Assembly (NCBI RefSeq): GCF_003253565.1
Contig: NZ_QKUF01000020.1
Coordinates: 1-64,000 of the forward strand
Length of the DNA: 64,000 nt
DNA from: Thermosporothrix hazakensis
GTDB lineage: Bacteria; Chloroflexota; Ktedonobacteria; Ktedonobacterales; Ktedonobacteraceae
Reading direction: 5' to 3'
Positions 61,758-64,000 of the stretch are shown here, one piece after another. A program made the position numbers and the translations under genes. Positions within the stretch are counted from its first letter, which is position 1. Each line of letters begins with the position of its first letter. The notes beneath the pieces were generated by a model. The model searched no databases and had not been told where the DNA came from. It was given only the letters and a program-made list of their open reading frames with translations.

Positions 61758-64000
61758 TTAGACGAAGTGCTCGAACCATTCGACGGTGCGGCGCAGCCGA
61801 TCGAGGCGGAGCTGTGGCGACCCATTGGCAGGCCAATCCATCAGGTGGCCGCCCTCGGGATAGCGCACAAGCTGCACCACGCGTTTGCGCTGGCGGAGCG
61901 CCGTAAACAACTGGACCGCTTCGCTGATCGGGCAGCGGAGATCGTTTTCGCCATGCAGCAGGAGCAGCGGCGTCTGGATCTTATGCGCGTGGGTGAGCGG
62001 CGAGCGGCTGCGTTGCAGGTCGGGTGTGTCCATCACCTGCTGGAACCAGGTCGGCTGATCCGAGAGCAGCCCGGCAGTCATAATGTTGCTGATGCTGTTG
62101 CGGCTGACCGCGGCCTTGAAGCGATTGGTCTGCGCGATGGCCCAGTTGGTCATATACCCGCCGTAGCTCATGCCGGTGATGCCCAGGCGGCTGCTGTCAA
62201 GCGGCTCGGTGCTCAGCACATGGTCGAGCCCGGCCATAAGATCCCGGTAGTCATCGCCACCCCAATCGTTCAGGAGTTTGCGGCTGAACTCCTCGCCATA
62301 GCCCGAACTGCCACGCGAGTTGGGGGCCAGCACTGCATAGCCACGCCCGGCCAGCACCTGGAACTCGTGCACATAGGCATCTCCCCAGGCCGCGGTAGGA
62401 CCGCCGTGCGGAGCCAGAAGCAGTGGCGCTCGGGTGCCCGGTCGCAGGGGAGGCAGATAGAGCCAGCCCTCGATCTCCAGCCCGTCGTGTGCCTTCCAGG
62501 TGACGCGTTTCGGACGAATAAGCTGGCGGCTTTGCAGGAAGGCGTCATTGACGCGGGTCAATTTGCGCAGATTCTCGCCGTTGCCGTCCGTGCACCAGAT
62601 ATCGCCCGGCGTGAACCAGTCGGCGCGAATGAGCGCGATACGCTGGCCATCCTTGCTGAGCTGTGGCGCGAGATAGCGTCCGTTGCCCTTTGTCAGCCGC
62701 TCGATGCTCTGCTTGACGAGATTGATACGGCTGAGATGCACCTGACCCCGCTCCTGAACGGTGACGATAAAGGACTGACTGTCGGGATACCACTGCGGGC
62801 GCGTCAGGTAGTCGGTGCGCAGCTCGTCGATGATCCAGACCTGGGTTGTGATGGCTTCGGCGCCGGGAACCGCCGGGCGAGCTGTGCCGCTGCCATCGGC
62901 CTCCACAAGCCAGGGGGCGATATTGCTCGCTTCGGTCTGATCCGGGCTGTAGAGGAAGGCGATATACTTTCCGTCGGGTGACCATGCTGGCATAGCGGCA
63001 ACGCCGTCTTCCGGGGAGAGCCGTCGAAGCTGGCCGGTTTTCAGCGTCAGCACCCAGAGGGCACTACTCGCGCTGATATCGGCATCGGTGCGGCGGTTGG
63101 CACAGAAGGCGATCTCGCTGCCATCGGGCGACCAGCTTGCGTCCAGCAGATCGACCGGTTCCGAGGTGATGCGTGTCGGCTCGCCAGCGAGCGGGAGGAG
63201 CCAGAGCTGTTGATGGCGACCGTGCAGAAAGCCTGTACCTTCTCGGTAAGCGCCCAGACGGGTAATGATCGTGGGGGCGTAGCCAGGCTGTTCAAGGTTC
63301 TGCTCGTCGGCGGGCTTCCAGCCGCTTTGGGCAAGAATCGCCCTGCCGTTGGGGCTCCAACTGAAGTCGCTGACGCCCTGTGGCAGATCGCTGAGTTGTT
63401 GGGCCTCACCGCCATACATGGTCAGAACGTAGATCTGTGGCGTGCCGCTGCGATCGCTCAGGAAGGCAAGGCGTCTGCCGTCGGGTGACCAGCGCGGTTG
63501 GGTATCGTGGGCGGTACCAGTGGTGAGTTTCCAGGGCTGGTCATTTTTGCTGGCGTTGCTTTTGACCAGCCAGATAGCGCTACGTGTGGTATTGTGGACG
63601 GCATCGCTTTCAAGCACGGTAAAGGCGATCTGCGAACCATCCGGCGAAAGCTGTGGATCGCTGACGACGCGCAATTCGGTCAGATCCTCCACGCGCATAT
63701 AGGGCAGGCGTGGCGCGGTCACCGGGGCCTCACGAGCCGGGGTGACGATGGTGCCCGCTGGCTGTTGTGAGGAAGCTGTGAGCTCGGGAGCCTCGTTCTT
63801 CTCCCGGGTGTTTGGTGTCTGCTCGGGAGCCTCGTTTTTCTCTTCGGTATTCGGTGTCTGCTCGTGTTCCTCTGCGACTGGTGTGGGCTCTGCTTCCGCT
63901 TCTGATGCTGGTTCTTCTGGTGTGATGGGCGTGGGAGCAAGCTGTTCGTGAAAATCCATCGGGGCGGTCACGTTATCATCGGGTTCCAGTGGCTGCTGAC
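61758..64000 (-). CDS. S9 family peptidase (acylaminoacyl-type), 5' end outside the window
   Basis: Serine peptidase of the prolyl oligopeptidase family. A seven-bladed propeller with repeats of SPDG(K/R/S) type (LSPDGSQIAFTV, WSPDGRRLAFLSD, WSPDGKYIAFLYS) caps a C-terminal alpha/beta-hydrolase with Ser in GMSYGGYMTNW, Asp in HGENDLRCP and His in EGGHLMDW. The N-terminal acidic part has a 13-residue repeat (EQTPNTxEKNEAP) at 63782-63859. The frame stays open through GTG 63971 to the right edge, with no ribosome-binding site before it, so the start probably lies beyond 64000. Confidence 0.93.
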   Translation of the reverse strand, partial: QQPLEPDDNVTAPMDFHEQLAPTPITPEEPASEAEAEPTPVAEEHEQTPNTEEKNEAPEQTPNTREKNEAPELTASSQQPAGTIVTPAREAPVTAPRLPYMRVEDLTELRVVSDPQLSPDGSQIAFTVLESDAVHNTTRSAIWLVKSNASKNDQPWKLTTGTAHDTQPRWSPDGRRLAFLSDRSGTPQIYVLTMYGGEAQQLSDLPQGVSDFSWSPNGRAILAQSGWKPADEQNLEQPGYAPTIITRLGAYREGTGFLHGRHQQLWLLPLAGEPTRITSEPVDLLDASWSPDGSEIAFCANRRTDADISASSALWVLTLKTGQLRRLSPEDGVAAMPAWSPDGKYIAFLYSPDQTEASNIAPWLVEADGSGTARPAVPGAEAITTQVWIIDELRTDYLTRPQWYPDSQSFIVTVQERGQVHLSRINLVKQSIERLTKGNGRYLAPQLSKDGQRIALIRADWFTPGDIWCTDGNGENLRKLTRVNDAFLQSRQLIRPKRVTWKAHDGLEIEGWLYLPPLRPGTRAPLLLAPHGGPTAAWGDAYVHEFQVLAGRGYAVLAPNSRGSSGYGEEFSRKLLNDWGGDDYRDLMAGLDHVLSTEPLDSSRLGITGMSYGGYMTNWAIAQTNRFKAAVSRNSISNIMTAGLLSDQPTWFQQVMDTPDLQRSRSPLTHAHKIQTPLLLLHGENDLRCPISEAVQLFTALRQRKRVVQLVRYPEGGHLMDWPANGSPQLRLDRLRRTVEWFEHFV

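Overview
The window looks like a chromosomal segment of a filamentous, soil-type Chloroflexota, most likely a Ktedonobacteria relative. This is inferred from gene content, not from a database match. The pointers are several Hanks-type Ser/Thr kinases with glucanase-like sensor tails, many zinc-ribbon membrane proteins, a run of GT-C lipid-sugar glycosyltransferases, an archaeal-like ValRS under T-box control, and moderately GC-rich DNA with clear sigma-A promoters. No mobile element, prophage, CRISPR array or tRNA gene was found.

Layout: 1-512 is the 3' end of a 23S rRNA gene, followed by terminators and no 5S gene. 749-6218 (minus) is a glycolate oxidase operon glcD-glcE-(rRNA methyltransferase)-glcF. 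6383-13968 (minus) holds a lamin-tail-like surface protein, rsfS, folK, a transmembrane Ser/Thr kinase, a PIG-L deacetylase, mutY and a methyltransferase. 14225-19976 (plus) is a sugar operon: galT, galK, a DppA-like aminopeptidase, a sugar isomerase and a Gfo/Idh/MocA dehydrogenase. It meets an FHA-domain pseudokinase tail to tail. 21667-27590 (minus) is a block of four GT-C membrane glycosyltransferases, then a sigma-70 factor (27823-28944) and a DUF2171 protein.

29747-32520 (plus) is a promoter, a T-box leader and valS. 32573-34477 (minus) contains three paralogous zinc-ribbon/four-helix membrane proteins. 34684-36670 is an orphan type II thioesterase divergent from a LysR regulator. Then come a UvrD/PcrA helicase, a GH31 alpha-glucosidase and a zinc-ribbon dynamin-like GTPase (all minus). 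44694-48763 looks like a metal/envelope-stress island: a YtkA-like exported protein, a histidine kinase and a response regulator in one coupled operon, a BNR-propeller protein, and a divergent CsoR-type copper sensor.

The right part carries a DinB-histidine phosphatase fusion, a GT4 glycosyltransferase, a DUF72 protein, an esterase, a C39-like membrane peptidase, an inositol-phosphatase-family enzyme, an orphan beta-class DNA methyltransferase, a third kinase, a propeller lipoprotein and an S9 peptidase whose 5' end lies beyond the window.

The most notable signals are regulatory DNA and RNA: the valS T-box, a 12/13-bp leader hairpin that would bury the ribosome-binding site of a glycosyltransferase, an inverted repeat sitting on the -10 box of the two-component operon, a C-tract operator in the csoR promoter, and a perfect palindrome in the leader of the dynamin-like gene. 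Among proteins, the zinc-ribbon dynamin-like GTPase, the FHA pseudokinase and the zinc-ribbon membrane trio are the best candidates for undescribed biology.
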